Shown here: in pieces, positions 11,251 to 23,110 of the stretch
Layout of the letters: every line of letters starts with the position of its first letter
Numbering within the stretch: the stretch's first letter is position 1
From: Phocoena phocoena
Lineage: Eukaryota > Chordata > Mammalia > Artiodactyla > Phocoenidae
Direction: 5' to 3'
Length of the DNA: 64,000 nucleotides
Assembly (NCBI RefSeq): GCF_963924675.1
Contig: NC_089236.1
Coordinates: 34,433,319 to 34,497,318, forward strand
Made by a program: the position numbers and the translations under genes
Notes under the pieces: model-generated
Database searches by the model: none
What the model was told of the DNA's origin: nothing
Seen by the model: the letters and a program-made list of their open reading frames with translations, nothing else

Positions 11251-12920
11251 ATGCCATCAGAAAACTACTAGAACTAATCAATGAATTTGGTAAGTTTGCA
11301 GGATACAAAATTACTGCACAGAAAGCTCTGTCATTCCTATACACTAAAAATGGAAATTCAGAAAGAGAAATTAAGGAAACAATCACATTTACCATTGCAA
11401 CAAAAAAGAATAAAATACCTAAGAATAAACCTACCAAAGGAGGTGAAAGACCTGTACTCAGAAAACTATAAAACACTGATGAAAGAAATCAAAGATGACA
11501 TAAATAGATGGAGAAATAAACCATTTTCTTAGATTGGAAGAATCAATATTGTGAAAATGATTATACTACCAAAAGCAATCTACAGATTCTGTGCAATTCC
11601 TGTCAAACTACCAAAGGCATTCTTCACAGAATTAGAACAAAAAGTTTTACAATTCGTATGGAAACACAAAAGAACCTGCATAGCCAAAGCATCCTTGAGA
11701 AAGAAAAATGGAGGTGAAGGAATAAGGCTCCCTGACTACAAACTATACTACAAAGCTACAGTAATCAGGGAAGTATGGTAGTAGCACAAAAACAGAAATA
11801 TAAACCAATGCTACAGGATAGAAAGCCCAGAGATAAACCCACGCACATATGAGCACCTAATTTATGACAAAGGAGGCAGGAACATTCAATGGAGAAAAGA
11901 CTGCCTCTTCAATAAGTGCTGCTGGGAAAACTGGACAGTTACATGTAAAAGAATGAAATTAGAACACTCCTTAACACCATACATACACAACAATAAACTC
12001 AAAATGGGTTAAAGACCTAAATGTAAGATCAGACACTATAAAACTTTTAGAGTAAAACATAGAAAACACACCCTTTGACAGAAACCACAGCAAAATCTTT
12101 TCTGACCCACCTCCTAGAGTAATGGAAATAAAAACAAAAATAAACAAATGGGAATTAATTAAACTTCAAAGCTTTTGCATAGCCAAGGAAACCATAAACA
12201 AGAAAAAGAAGACAACCCTTAGAATGGGAGAAAATATTTGGAAATGAAACAACGGACAAAGGATTAATCTGCAAAATATACAAACAGCTCATGTAGCTCC
12301 ATATCAGGACAAACAATTCAAATAAAAAATGGGTGGAAAACCTAAATAGACATTTCATCAAAGAAGACATACTAATGGCCAAGAGGCACATGAAAAGATC
12401 TCAACATCACTAACTATTAGAGAAATGAAAATCAAAACTACAATGTGGTATCACCATCAGAATGGCCATCGTCAAAAAATTTACAAACAATAAATGCTGG
12501 AGGGGGTGTGGAGAAAAGGGATCCCTCTTGTACTGCTGGTGGGATTGCAAATTGATACAGCCACTATGGAGAACAGTATGGAGGTTCCTTATAATGCTAA
12601 AAATAGAACTACTATATGACCCAGGCATCTCACTCCTGAGCATATACCCTGAGAAAAGCATAATTCAGAAATAGACATGTACCACAATGTTCATTGCAGC
12701 ACTATTTACAATAGCCAGGACATGGAGTTAACCTAAATGTCCATCGATAGAAGAATGGATAAAGAATATGTGACACATATATATATATAATGGAATATAT
12801 TCAGCCATAAAAAGAAATTGAGTTATTTGTAGTGAGGTGGATTGATTAGAGTCTGTCACACAGAGTGAATTAAGTCAGAAGGAGAAAAACAAATACTGTA
12901 TGCTAACGCATATATATTGA
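11251..12920 (+). pseudogene. L1-A ORF2 C-terminal part, resuming after L1-B
   Basis: This continues the ORF2 interrupted at 4,161. It opens with the RT segment after FADDM (residues [22 protein letters not shown] by eye, across frames). It passes through the thumb and C-terminal domain and ends at the THIY-stop at 12,918-12,920. The C-terminal motif near 12,494-12,555 reads [18 protein letters not shown], with tyrosine where sister copies have histidine. The longest open pieces are 76-83 codons. It has many stops and is non-functional. Confidence 0.87.
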
Positions 12921-13291
12921 ATCTAAAAAAAGACAAATGGTACTGATGAACCTGGTGGCAAGACAGGAATAAATATGTAGACATAGAGCATGGACATAAG
13001 GACATGGGAAGGGAGGAGGTAGTTGGGGCAAAGTGAGAGTAGCCGCAACATATTTACACAACCAAATGTAAAATAGTTAGCTAGTGGGAAAAAGTAGCAT
13101 AGCACAGGGAGATCAGCTGGATGATTTTCAAAACCTAGAGATGTGGGATAGGGAGGGTGGGAGGAAGTCTCAAGAGGGAGGGGATAATGGGGATATATGT
13201 ATTCATATGGCTGATTCACTTTGTTGTACAACAGAAACAAACATATTATTGTGAAGCAATTATACTCCAATAAATATCTATTAAAAAAAGA
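12921..13291 (+). mobile_element. L1-A 3' UTR (type I) and tail
   Basis: This is the same 3' UTR type as L1-B, ending TTATACTCCAATAAATATCT plus a short A-run at about 13,284. The 3' TSD cannot be called because the 5' end of L1-A is outside the window. Confidence 0.83.
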
Positions 13292-15102
13292 AAAGAATAC
13301 CATATTTTATATAGCATAATTTAATAATTTTTAAATGAAATTTCCAGATTTCCACAAGATTACACATTTATACACTTGTAATAAAATTGAGACATATTTT
13401 TTTGTCTCATCAATTGTTGAATTCATCATAAAGTATTGCCTGTTTTTATTCAAAGATTACTACACTAAGCCCTAACTAGAATAAAATAAAAAACAGACAA
13501 CCTTGAAGGTGGAGGGAACAGAACAGACCATGAAAATTGGATTCAACCTAATGTACCAAGAAAACACTTACTAAGAGTAAAATGTTACTGACATGCTGTC
13601 TCAAAGAGTTAGTGAGCTTATTCAGAGGACCAATTGTTTTGGAGCTAACAGCTTCTACATTTTATCAGCTTCCTCTTGTTTATTTGTCAAATAAAGTGTA
13701 GTTGTATTGTGACTAGTTATTACATGTATAAAATTTGGATTAAAAGGATGTTTCAAGTTAAATTAGACTAATACAAAATATTGAACCTATATTCACTCAT
13801 ACAATACAAAGTACAATAAGCTTGCTTGTAATATGTAATTATATCTTTAAAATGTGCCAATTATTATAAATAAAAATCTCACTTTTTATTGTTTACCAAG
13901 TAAGATGAATTCAACTTCCCCATGTATCTGAAGTAAGAACATATCTGTGTTTTTCCTATCAATGCACTGAAACCTGAGAAGCCATAATTCAATAGAAAAA
14001 GAGATAAAAATCAATGGTTGCAGGTATATGCCAAGAAAATTCAACTACTGAGACATGGAAAAAAAGTGAATGTTTTCTACTATTTGTAAATAAATGTCAG
14101 TTTATTACACATTTTATTTGATCATTTTATTTTTATTTATTTGATCAGTAAGATATTTTGGGAAAAAATTTTTACTCAAAAAAAGCTTTTTTGTTACATT
14201 TTATATTCTGCAGAGCAGTTTCCTTATGGAGTATCATTTGAACAATGCATAAGGCATAAAAGAAATGACTTATAGAAATGATGAAACATGATTTTCTTCT
14301 TTAAGATCAAATCTATTTGAATAGGATCATGTTAATTTATCCACTCTTTTTTCAAATGGTAAACTCAAATATAAATTATTCAATAGGTCTATCATATAAT
14401 TCATTGGACTGTGTAAGATAATAATTAACTAAAGAGCATCATTTGGTACTGTTCATGGACAATTTACAGCACAAATACATATAATAATATTTTTACTCTC
14501 CCCCTTGATAACAATGTCAGTAACCTATAAAGGCCACTCTACAGCTCTGCTCATGAGAAGCAGGAGTAATGAACTATAAGAGCTTGCTCTTTGAAAAGAA
14601 TGAATTAAATGGCAATGTCTGTGATTATATCATAATGATTAAGTGAATATAATGAAGCATGCAGTGAATTCTTCAATATCCATTTCAGAGGAATTGGGTT
14701 ACCCTGGTCTACTTTGATATCACTGTTTTAAACTGTATTATGCTACAAGTGTGTGTGGTTTTTAGAGACCAAAATAATCTGGCATCATGTGGAACAAAAA
14801 TGAAAATTGTAAGATAAACTTTTGCTGACATTTTCATTAAGGCTTTCAAGTTAAACAGTTTTCTTATTCACCAGAAGCTCTTCCCCACATTTAGTCTTAT
14901 TAAATCATATTTCTTATCCAAAGGCACATTTATACACATGAAGTGAATAGAAACGGAACAACTTACCTTTTCATTTCAACTGTTAACAATGACGGGAACC
15001 TACCAATGCATGGCTAATTTGGTCCTGGTAGTCAGTAACAATTGTGAAGATTTTAAAGGAACAGATTGGTCAGGAGGATTGCAACCTCATTTACATGCTA
15101 TG
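13292..15102. other. Unique AT-rich intergenic DNA
   Basis: No gene, RNA or confidently assignable repeat is seen. There are no ORFs over 60 codons on either strand. The sequence is A/T-rich with ordinary complexity. Confidence 0.7.
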
Positions 15103-15118
15103 AAAGACATTGCTTGGA
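15103..15118 (+). repeat. 5' TSD of L1-C
   Basis: AAAGACATTGCTTGGA here is repeated with one mismatch as AAAGACGTTGCTTGGA at 20,607-20,622, directly after the L1-C A-rich tail. This marks a single target-primed insertion. Confidence 0.93.
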
Positions 15119-15202
15119 CCAGAGGGTAGAGAGCAGAAGCAAGAAGAACTACAATCCTGCAGCCTGTGGGGAAAAAAACACATTCACAAAAAGATAGACA
15201 CG

Positions 15203-16099
15203 ATGAAAAGGCAAAGGGCTATGTACCAGATGAAGGAACAAGATAAAACCCCAGAAAAACAACTAAATGAAATGGAGATAGGCAACCTTCCAGAAAAATA
15301 ATTCAGAATAATGATGGTGAAGATGATCCAGGACCTCAGAAAAAGAATGTAGGCAAAGATTGAGAAGATGCAAGAAATGTTTAACAAAGACCTAGAAGAA
15401 TTAAAGAACAAACAGATGAAAAATACAATAACTGAAATGAAAACTACACTAGAAGGAATGAATAGCAGAATAACTGAGGCAGAAGAATGGAAAAGTAAAC
15501 TGGAAGACAGAATTGTGGAATTCACTGCTGAAGAACAGAATAAAGAAAAAAGAATGAAAAGAAATGAACAGCCTAAGAGACCTGTGGGACAACATTAAAT
15601 GCAACAACATTCACTTTATAGGGGTCCCAGAAGGAGAAGAGAGAGAGAAAGGACCAGAGAAAATATTTGAAGAGATTATACTTGAAAACTTCCTTAACAT
15701 GGGAAAGGAAGTAGTCACCAAAGTTCAGGAAGCTCAGCAATCCCATACAGGATAAACCCAAGGAGAAACATACCAAGACACATAGTAATCAAACTGGCAA
15801 AAATTAAAGACAAAGAAAAATTATTGAAAGCAGCAAGGGAAAAATGACAAATAATATACAAGGGAACTCCCATAAGGATAACAGCTGATTTCTCAGCAGA
15901 AATTCTACAAGCCAGAAGGGAGTGGCATGATATACTTAACGTGATGAAAGGGAAGAACCTACAACCAAGATTACTCTACCCAGCAAGAATCTCATTCAGA
16001 ATCGATGGAGAAATCGAAAACTTTACAGACAAACAAAAGCTAAGAGAATTTAGCACCACCAAACCAGCTCTACAGCAAATACTAAAGGAGCTTCTATAA
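15203..16099 (+). pseudogene. L1-C ORF1p, broken by few changes
   Basis: ORF1 starts at ATG 15,203 (MKRQRAMYQMKEQDKTPEKQ), upstream of which the frame is also open to 15,110. It ends with the family stop after LKELL at 16,097-16,099. The coiled coil occupies about 15,370-15,590 and the RNA-binding part about 15,620-16,090. A stop at about 15,299 follows NLPEK, and later fragments lie in shifted frames (15,368-15,598 and 15,564-15,755). It is better preserved than the ORF1s of L1-A and L1-B. Confidence 0.85.
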
Positions 16100-17237
16100 G
16101 TGGGAAACACAAGAGAAGAAAAGGACCTACAAAAACAAACCCAAAACAATTAAGAAAATGGTCATAGGAACATACATATGGATAATTACCTTAAACGCGA
16201 ATGGATTAAATGCTCCAAACAAAAGACACAGTTTTGCTGAATGGATGCAAAAACAAGACCCATATATATGCTCTCTACAAGAGACCCACTTCAGACCTAG
16301 GAACACATACAGACTGAAAGTGAAGGGATGGAAAAAGATATTCCATGCAAATGGAAATCAAAAGAAAGCTGAGTAGCTATATTCATATTAGATAAAATAG
16401 ACATTAAAATAAAGAATGTTACAAGAGACAAGGAAGGACACTACATAATGTTCAAGGGATCAATCCAAGAAGATATAACAATTATAAATATATATGAACC
16501 CAACATAGGAGCACCTCAATACATAAGGCAACTGCTAACTGCTATAAGAGGAAATCAACAGTAACACAATAATAGTGGGGGACTTTAACACCTCACTGAC
16601 ACCCATGGGTGACAGATCATCCAAAATGAAAATAAATAAGGAAACAGAAGCATTAAATGACTCAATAGACCAGATAGATTTAATTGATATTTATAGGATA
16701 TTCCATCCAAAAGCAGCAGATTACACTTTCTTCTCAAGTGTGCATGGAACATTCTCCAGGGTAGATCACATCTTGGGTCACAAATCAAGCCTCCGTAAAT
16801 TTAAGAAAATTGAAATCATATCAAGCATCTTTTCTGACCACAACCTTTTGACATTAGAAATGAATTACAGGGGAAAAAAAGTAAAAAACACAAACACATG
16901 AAGCCTAAACAATACGCTACTGAATATCCAAGAGTCACTGAAGAAATCAGAGAAGGAAATCCAAAAATACCTAGAGACAAATGACAATGAAAACACGATG
17001 ATCCAAAACCTATGGGACACAGCAAAAGTAGTTCTAAGAGGGAAGTTTATAGCTATAGAAGCCTACCTCAAGAAACAAGAAAAATCTCAAATAAACAGTC
17101 TAACCTTACACCTAAAGGAACTAGAAAAAGAAGAACAAACAAAACCCAAAGTTAGCAGAAGGAAAGAAATCATGAAGATCAGAGCAGAAACAAATGAAAT
17201 AGAAACAAAGAAAACAATAGCAAAGATCAATAAAATT

Positions 17238-17449
17238 GGGGCTTCTCTGGTGGTGCAGTGGTTGAGAGTCCGCCTGCCGATGCAGGAGACATGGTTTCAT
17301 GTCCCGGTCCAGGAAGATCCCACATGCCACAGAGCGGCTAGGCCCGTGAGCCATGGCCACTGAGCCTGTGTGTCCGGAGCCTGTGCTCTGCAATGGGAAA
17401 GGCCACAACAGTGAGAGGCCTGCGTACCACAAAAAAAAAAAAAAAAAAA
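17238..17449 (+). mobile_element. CHR-type tRNA-derived SINE 1, inside L1-C ORF2
   Basis: This non-autonomous pol III retroposon was mobilised by L1 machinery. The head is GGGGCTTCTCTGGTGGTGCAGTGG, in which the A box is TGGTGCAGTGG. The B box is altered (GGTTTCATGTCC instead of GGTTCGTGCC). The body runs to GCCTGCGTACCAC plus about 20 A. TSDs are AAAGATCAATAAAATT at 17,222-17,237 and AAAGATCAATAAAACT at 17,450-17,465. The mutated B box suggests it no longer supports pol III initiation. Confidence 0.95.
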
Positions 17450-19340
17450 AAAGATCAATAAAACTAAAAGCTGGTTCTTTGAGAAGATAAAAAAATAATT
17501 GATAAATCATTAGCCTGACTCATCAGGAAAAACAGGGAGAGGACTCAAATCAATAAAATTAGAAATGAAAAAGGAGAAGTTACAACAGACACCAAAGAAA
17601 TACAAAGCATCCTAACAAACAACTACAAGGAATTCTATGCCAATAAGATGGACAACCTGGAAGAAATGGACAAATTCTTAGAAAGGTATAAACTTCTAAG
17701 ACTGAACTAGGAAGAAATAGAAAATATGAACAGACCAATCACAAGCACTGAAATTGAAACTGTGATTAAAAATCTTCCAACAAACAAAAGTCCAGGACCA
17801 GATGGCTTCACAGGTGAATTGTGTCAAATATTTAGAGAGGAGCTAACACCCATCCTTCTCAAACTCTTCCAAAAATTTGCAGAGGGAGGAACACTCGCAA
17901 AATCATTCTATGAGGCCACCATCACACTGATACCAAAACCAGACAAAGATACTACAAAAAAAGAAAATTACAGACCAATAACACTGATGAATATAGATGC
18001 AAAAATCCTCAACAAAATACTAGCCAACAGAATCCAACAGCATGTTGAAAGGATAATACACCATGATCAAGTGAGATTTATCCCAGTGATGCAAGGATTC
18101 TTCAATATATGCAAATCAATCAATGTGATACACCATATTAACACGTTGAAGAATAAAACCCATGTGATCATCTCAATAGATGCAGAAAAAGCTTTTGACA
18201 AAATTCAACACCAATTTATGATAAAAAAAAAAAACTCTCCAGAAAGTGGGCATAGAGGTAACCTACCTCAACATAATAAAGACCATATATGACAAACCCA
18301 CAGTAAACATCATTCTTAATGGTGAAAAACTGAAAGCATTTCCTCTAAGATCAGGAATGAGACAAGGATGCCCATTCTCACCACTATTACTGAACACAGT
18401 TTTGGAAGTCCTAGCCACGGCAATCAGAGAAGAAAGAGAAATAAAAGGAATACAAATTAGAAAAGAAATAAAACTGTCACTGTTTGCAGATGACATGATA
18501 CTATACATAGAGAATCCTAGAAATGCCACCAGAAAACTACTAGAGCTAATCAATGAATTAGGTAAAGTTGCAGGATACAAAATTAATGCACAGAAATCTC
18601 TGGCATTCCTATACACTAATGATGAAAAATCTGAAAGAGAAATTAAGGAAACACTCCCATTTACCATTGCAACAAAAAGAATAAAATACCTAAGAATAAA
18701 CCTGCCTAAGGAGGTAAAATGCTTGTACTCAGAAAACTATAAAACACTGATGAAAGAAATCAAAGATGACATAAACAGTGGAGAAATATACCATGTTCTT
18801 GGATTGGAAGAATCAATGTTGTGAAAGTGACTATACTACCCAAAGCAATATACAGATTCAATGCAATCCCTATCCAATTACCAATGGCACTTTTAAAGAA
18901 CTAGAACAAAAAATCTTAAAATTTGTACGGAGACACAAAAAACCCCAAATAGCCAAAGCACTCTTGAGGGAAAAAAGTGGAGCTGGAGGAATCAGACTCC
19001 CTGATTTCAGACTATACTACAAAGATACAGTAATCAAGACCATATGGTACTGGCACAAAAACAGAAATATACATCAATGGAACAGTATAGAAAGCCCAGA
19101 GATAAACCCACGCACCTATGGTCAACTAATCTATGACAAAGGAGACAAGGATATACAGTGGAGAAAAGACAGTCTCTTCAGTAAGTGGTTCTGGGAAACT
19201 GGACAGCAACATGTAAAAGAATGAAAATAGAACACTCCCTAACACCACACACAAAAATAAATTCAAAATGGATTCAAGAACTAAATATAAGACCGTACAC
19301 TATAAAACTCTTAGTGGAAAATGTAGGAAGATCACTCTTT

Positions 19341-19545
19341 TTTTTTTTTTTTTGTAGTACGCGGGCCTCTCACTGTTGTGGCCTCTCCCATTGTGGGGCA
19401 CAGGCTCCGGACGCGCAGGCTCAGCGGCCATGGCTCACGGGCCCAGCCGCTCCGCGGCATGTGGGATCTTCCCGGACCGGGGCACGAACCCGTGTCCCCT
19501 GAATTGGAAGGCGGACTCTCAACCACTGCGCCACCAGGGAAGCCC
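19341..19545 (-). mobile_element. CHR-type SINE 2, reverse orientation in L1-C ORF2
   Basis: This is the same SINE family on the minus strand. It begins with a T-run (reverse poly-A), then the reverse complement of the body, and ends CCACCAGGGAAGCCC, the complement of the SINE head. TSDs are GGAAGATCACTCTTT at 19,326-19,340 and GGAAGGTCACTCTTT at 19,546-19,560 (14 of 15 match). The A box survives; the B box reads GGTTCGTGCC on the minus strand and is intact. Confidence 0.95.
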
Positions 19546-20396
19546 GGAAGGTCACTCTTTGACATAAATCACAGCAAGGTCTTTTTTGATCCACCTCCTA
19601 GAGTAATGGAAATAAAAACAAAAATAAACAAATGGGACCTAATGAAACTTAAAAACTTTTTCACAGCAAAAGAAACCATAAAGAAGATGAAAAGACAACC
19701 CTCAGAATGGGAGAAAATATTTGCAAATGAAGCAATGGACAAAGGATTAATCTCCAAAATAAAGAAACAAACAACCCAATCCAAAAATAGGCAGAAGATC
19801 TAAATAGACATTTCTCCAAAGAAGACATACAGATGGCCAAGAAGCACATGAAAAGCCACTCAGCATCACTAATTATTAGAGAAATGCAAATCAAAACTAC
19901 AATGAGGTATCACTTCACACCAATTAGAATGGGCATCATCAGAAAATCTACGAACAACAAATGCTGGAGAGGGTGTGGATAAAAGGGAACCCTCTTGCAC
20001 TTTTGGTGGGAATGTAAATTGATACAGCCACTATGGAGAACAGTATGGAGGTTCCTTAAGAAACTGAAAATAGGATTACCATATGATCCAGCAATCCCAC
20101 TTCTGAGCATATACCCAGAGAAAACCATATTTCAAAAAGACACATGCACCCCAATGTTCATTGCAGCACTATTTTCAATAGCCAGGTCATGGAAGCAGCC
20201 TAAATGCCCATTGACAAATGAATGCATAAAGAAGTTGTGGTACATATATACAATAGAATATTACTCAGCCTTGAAAAGGAACGAAATTGAGTCATTTGTT
20301 GAGACGTGCATGAATCTAGAGACTGTCATACAGAGTGAAGTAAGTCACAAAGACAGAAACAAATACCGTATATTAATGCAAATATGTGGAACCTAG

Positions 20397-20606
20397 AAAA
20401 ATGTTACAGATGAACCAGTTTGCAGGGCAGAAATTGAGACACAGATGTAGAGAACAAACGTATGGACAGCAAGGGGGCAAGCCATGGGGGGTTGGGGATG
20501 GTAGTGTGATGAATTGGGAGATTGGGATTGACATGTATACACTGAAGTGTATAAAACTGATGACTAATAAGAACCTGTTGTATAAAAAATAAATAAATTT
20601 AAAAAA
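20397..20606 (+). mobile_element. L1-C 3' UTR (type II)
   Basis: This 3' UTR is distinct from the type I form. It includes a G-rich tract (AAGGGGGCAAGCCATGGGGG), TTGGGATTGACATGTATACA and ATGACTAATAAGAACC, then A-rich tail AATAAATAAATTTAAAAAAAAA. L1-E carries the related form at 48,735-49,339. Confidence 0.85.
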
Positions 20607-20622
20607 AAAGACGTTGCTTGGA

Positions 20623-21461
20623 TATATTGACTCTGCTAAAAATATACAACACTTCTGATGTTTACATTGTGATTAAATTAAAACTATGGTTAATATTTTG
20701 AATTTTGCATGGATGCATAGGTTTGATACTTAATAAACATAAGGGTTCATTTTAAAATGTTCAGAGTATGTGAAATAATAAAATTTTTCTTTCATTCCTA
20801 TTTTTCATTTTCTGTAGCTGTATCAACTGCTAGAATACAGATTTTCATTGCCTCAGACTTGGCCATATTTTTCATGAGATGGCAAATTAAATCCCACTGT
20901 TTCTAACTTCATCAGCAGAAATTGTAATAGAAAATACTTGATTTTTTTTACTTCTTTCTTCAACTTTCATATTCACTTTTATTGAACTTTAATCCATCTT
21001 TCTTGAAAATAAGACCAAGAAGTATAAACACAGCACTAGTTCTAGACTGGAATTTTAAATCTAGGAATATGGGGTGAGTGTAGCTGTGTGTGTGGTTTCT
21101 TTGGCCAACAAAATATTTTAAAAAACATTGAAAGCATTAAGGGAGGATATGCATACTCCCAATTCCATCTGCATACTGGCATTTCATCTGGTTCCAAAAT
21201 CTTTGTGGTATGTAATGTGAGATGCAACTAGCAACCTTTCCAATAATGACAGTATCATAGTCATTAAATATTCTATTGAAATTTTACTCTTAACCACTGC
21301 CAAGACGTTTGTGGAGGCTAATAGCTGTAACCAAATTATTCTCCACTGAAAATAAGCATAGAATCAAAATTGGAATAAAAGTAAAGTTTAATTTCTTTTT
21401 TTTCCTATTTTGAGAAATTATATTATTTTGTGCTTGTGCAATGGATCCTTTAGTAAGAAAC
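20623..21461. other. Unique AT-rich DNA
   Basis: Nothing assignable is seen on either strand. A 61-codon minus-strand ORF at 21,042-21,227 has no recognisable domain and is treated as chance. Confidence 0.65.
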
Positions 21462-21475
21462 AAAATGTATATATA

Positions 21476-21687
21476 GGGCTTCCCTGGTGGTGCAGTGGTT
21501 GAGAGTCTGCCTGCTGATGCAGGGGACACGGGTTCGTGCCCCAGTCTGGGAAGATCCCACATGCCGCGGAGCGGCTGGGCCCGTGAGCTATGGCCGCTGA
21601 GCCAGCGTGTCCGGAGCCTGTGCTCCACAACGGGAGAGGCCACAACAATGAGAAGTCCACGTACCACAAAAAAACAAACAAACAAAC
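21476..21687 (+). mobile_element. CHR-type SINE 3
   Basis: This is the only one of the five SINEs that lies outside an L1. The head GGGCTTCCCTGGTGGTGCAG, the B box GGTTCGTGCCCC and the body are all recognisable. The tail has become (CAAA)n. TSDs are AT-rich: AAAATGTATATATA at 21,462-21,475 and a related AAAAATATATATA after the tail. Long ORFs on both strands here (up to 161 codons on the minus strand) are by-products of the stop-poor, G/C-rich SINE body. Confidence 0.93.
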
Positions 21688-21701
21688 AAAAAATATATAT
21701 A

Positions 21702-22850
21702 AAACAATACATATACATGGTAAGAAAATAAAACAGTACAGAAACTTTAGAGCAAAACTTGTTTTCTTTACACACTAAAACCCTTCCTTCTAGAGTTTAC
21801 AACAGATATAATTCTTGTGTATCTTTACAGAAACATATAGATAAACATATATGTATATATATTATTTTAAAAACAGACATTTTATTATATTATGCACATT
21901 TGTCTGCACCTTACTTTATCATTATGTCCTAGAGATTATTCCTTAGGAGTCCAAATAAATCTAGCTCATTTACATTAGACTGTGTAAAAGCAGTCTATTA
22001 CGTGACTGCACATTGAAACAGATCTTTCTTGATTCTATAGGATTCTGCTTACTTTCCATAAGCATCAGAGTCTTCCTTCTCCTCCTCGTTTTCCTCTGGT
22101 TCTTGCTTTTTCTCAAGTAGGTTAATTGCAATCTCACAATTCTATTACCTTACCATGACAATAAGTGAAGAATAAGTTATTTTTACTGTATTGTTACATT
22201 TATAAGATAAATTTGTTTGCCCAAGGGAATAAATGCATGATATTTTACTTAGAGTGCATTTTTGTGTATACAGATATATATATACACACACACATAATAA
22301 AAGGAAAGAGAATGTGTAAGTCTAACACGGTAAGGGTGTTTAAAAGTCCTTTCCAGAACAAAGCAGTTATGCTTTCATAATCCTGACTAAATGAAGTCAG
22401 GCAGGCAGCTATTACTCAGGGTTACAGACCAATGTTCACTGTTTCCACAGAGGAGCAGCCATGTGGTATGTAAAGCATGAATGATGTGGACAGAGTTGTT
22501 GGTCACTGATGGAGTCTATAACAGCTCTCATAGTCATCAGTGCCCCAAAAGCACCATCTTTTTAGTAGGAAGAGTGATGACCCACAAAAGAGGTGTTTTT
22601 AAGGACATTGAATATCAGGTAAGGCAGGGGTTTTAAAACTTCTACTCTAAACAAAAATTAAAAGTTGCACTAAGCAGATTTTTATCCTGAGAAAAACCAC
22701 TTGGACAGCTCATTTTAACTGAAGAGTAAGAAAAATTATCTTGCTGGAAAGGAAGTAGAAAGAATGTTTTGTGACATACCTATAGGGCTTGGGAGAAAAA
22801 ATGAACCAATTTGAAATTTTACTTATCCCATTGCCATGATTAGCCTCCTA
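21702..22850. other. Mostly unique DNA
   Basis: This is ordinary AT-rich sequence with a short TA/CA tract near 22,268-22,295. The only coding-like item is the acidic minus-strand ORF at 22,049-22,138, listed separately. Confidence 0.6.
22049..22138 (-). other. Short acidic ORF resembling a protein C-terminus (unrecognised)
   Basis: On the minus strand 29 codons read CEIAINLLEKKQEPEENEE followed by EKEDSDAYGK and a stop. The Glu/Lys-rich composition ending in a stop looks like a natural acidic C-terminal tail and stands out from the surrounding DNA. A stop (TAG) lies two codons upstream, and its AG could serve as a splice acceptor, but the preceding pyrimidine tract is weak. It could be a terminal exon, a retrocopy scrap or coincidence. 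I do not recognise the protein. Confidence 0.25.
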
Positions 22851-22854
22851 TGTG

Positions 22855-22950
22855 GTCTTCTAGAATTTTTATATTTTAAGTTTACAATATAAACTATGAT
22901 CCATTTTGAATTGATTTTCTGCGTAGTGTGTAATAGTGATCAGCACAAGT
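22855..22950 (-). mobile_element. Old L1 ORF2 fragment, antisense
   Basis: The segment TAGAATTTTTATATTTTAAG and the following GATCCATTTTGAATTGATTT correspond to the antisense of the old-L1 ORF2 block around 'fix-pos KDLKCKT', seen in better form at 32,090-32,150. It is short and diverged. Confidence 0.5.
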
Positions 22951-22979
22951 CTTATGCATTGAAAGGCAGGTTATAACTT

Positions 22980-23110
22980 TCATTGATAAAAGCTATTAGT
23001 GGCCCATAGGTAAGTAGGAGAAACTGTGTTTTCTCATTTGCCTGGAACAGTCTTGATTTATGCCTGCTATTTGTGCAGATTTATTAATAATGTTCACTTT
23101 TACTCTCTAA
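22980..23110. other. Possible ancient interspersed repeat
   Basis: The stretch around CATTTGCCTGGAACAGTCTT and ATTTATTAATAATGTTCACT resembles an old mammalian medium-reiteration repeat, but I cannot name the family and no termini are visible. Confidence 0.25.

Larger units (their letters stand above)
16158..20396 (+). pseudogene. L1-C ORF2 (endonuclease-RT), interrupted by two SINEs
   Basis: ORF2 starts at ATG 16,158 (MVIGTYIWIITLNANGLNAP), 58 bases after ORF1. The endonuclease shows GDFNTSL at 16,578, FSRVDHILGHK near 16,755 and the SDHN catalytic histidine block near 16,835. RT shows [18 protein letters not shown] at about 17,780 and [12 protein letters not shown] at about 18,485. Breaks include a stop at about 16,374, the SINE at 17,238, frame changes near 18,250 and 18,820, the reverse SINE at 19,341, and a TAA at 19,980-19,982 inside the C-terminal Cys motif ([21 protein letters not shown]). 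The family stop is at 20,394-20,396. Longest open pieces are 188 and 192 codons. Confidence 0.92.
15119..20606 (+). mobile_element. L1-C, LINE-1 truncated just upstream of ORF1
   Basis: This sense L1 begins in the last 85 bases of the 5' UTR and then has ORF1, ORF2, a type II 3' UTR and an A-rich tail (AAATAAATTTAAAAAAAAA). The flanking 16-bp TSD matches 15 of 16. Two CHR SINEs have inserted since, one in each orientation, at 17,238 and 19,341. Type II 3' UTR blocks (TTGGGATTGACATGTATACA, CTAATAAGAACCTG) are shared with L1-E but not with A, B, D or F. Confidence 0.93.

Noticed and set aside
17238..17320. tRNA-like head of the SINEs as tRNA genes
   Set aside because: They show A/B-box remnants but no full cloverleaf, and have SINE bodies, A tails and TSDs, so they are retroposons.
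21290..21775. 161-codon minus-strand ORF, plus similar ORFs at 17,121-17,510, 19,332-19,803, 45,645-45,941 and 48,846-49,137
   Set aside because: They are translations of the stop-poor, G/C-rich CHR SINE body (the same peptides recur at each SINE), not genes.
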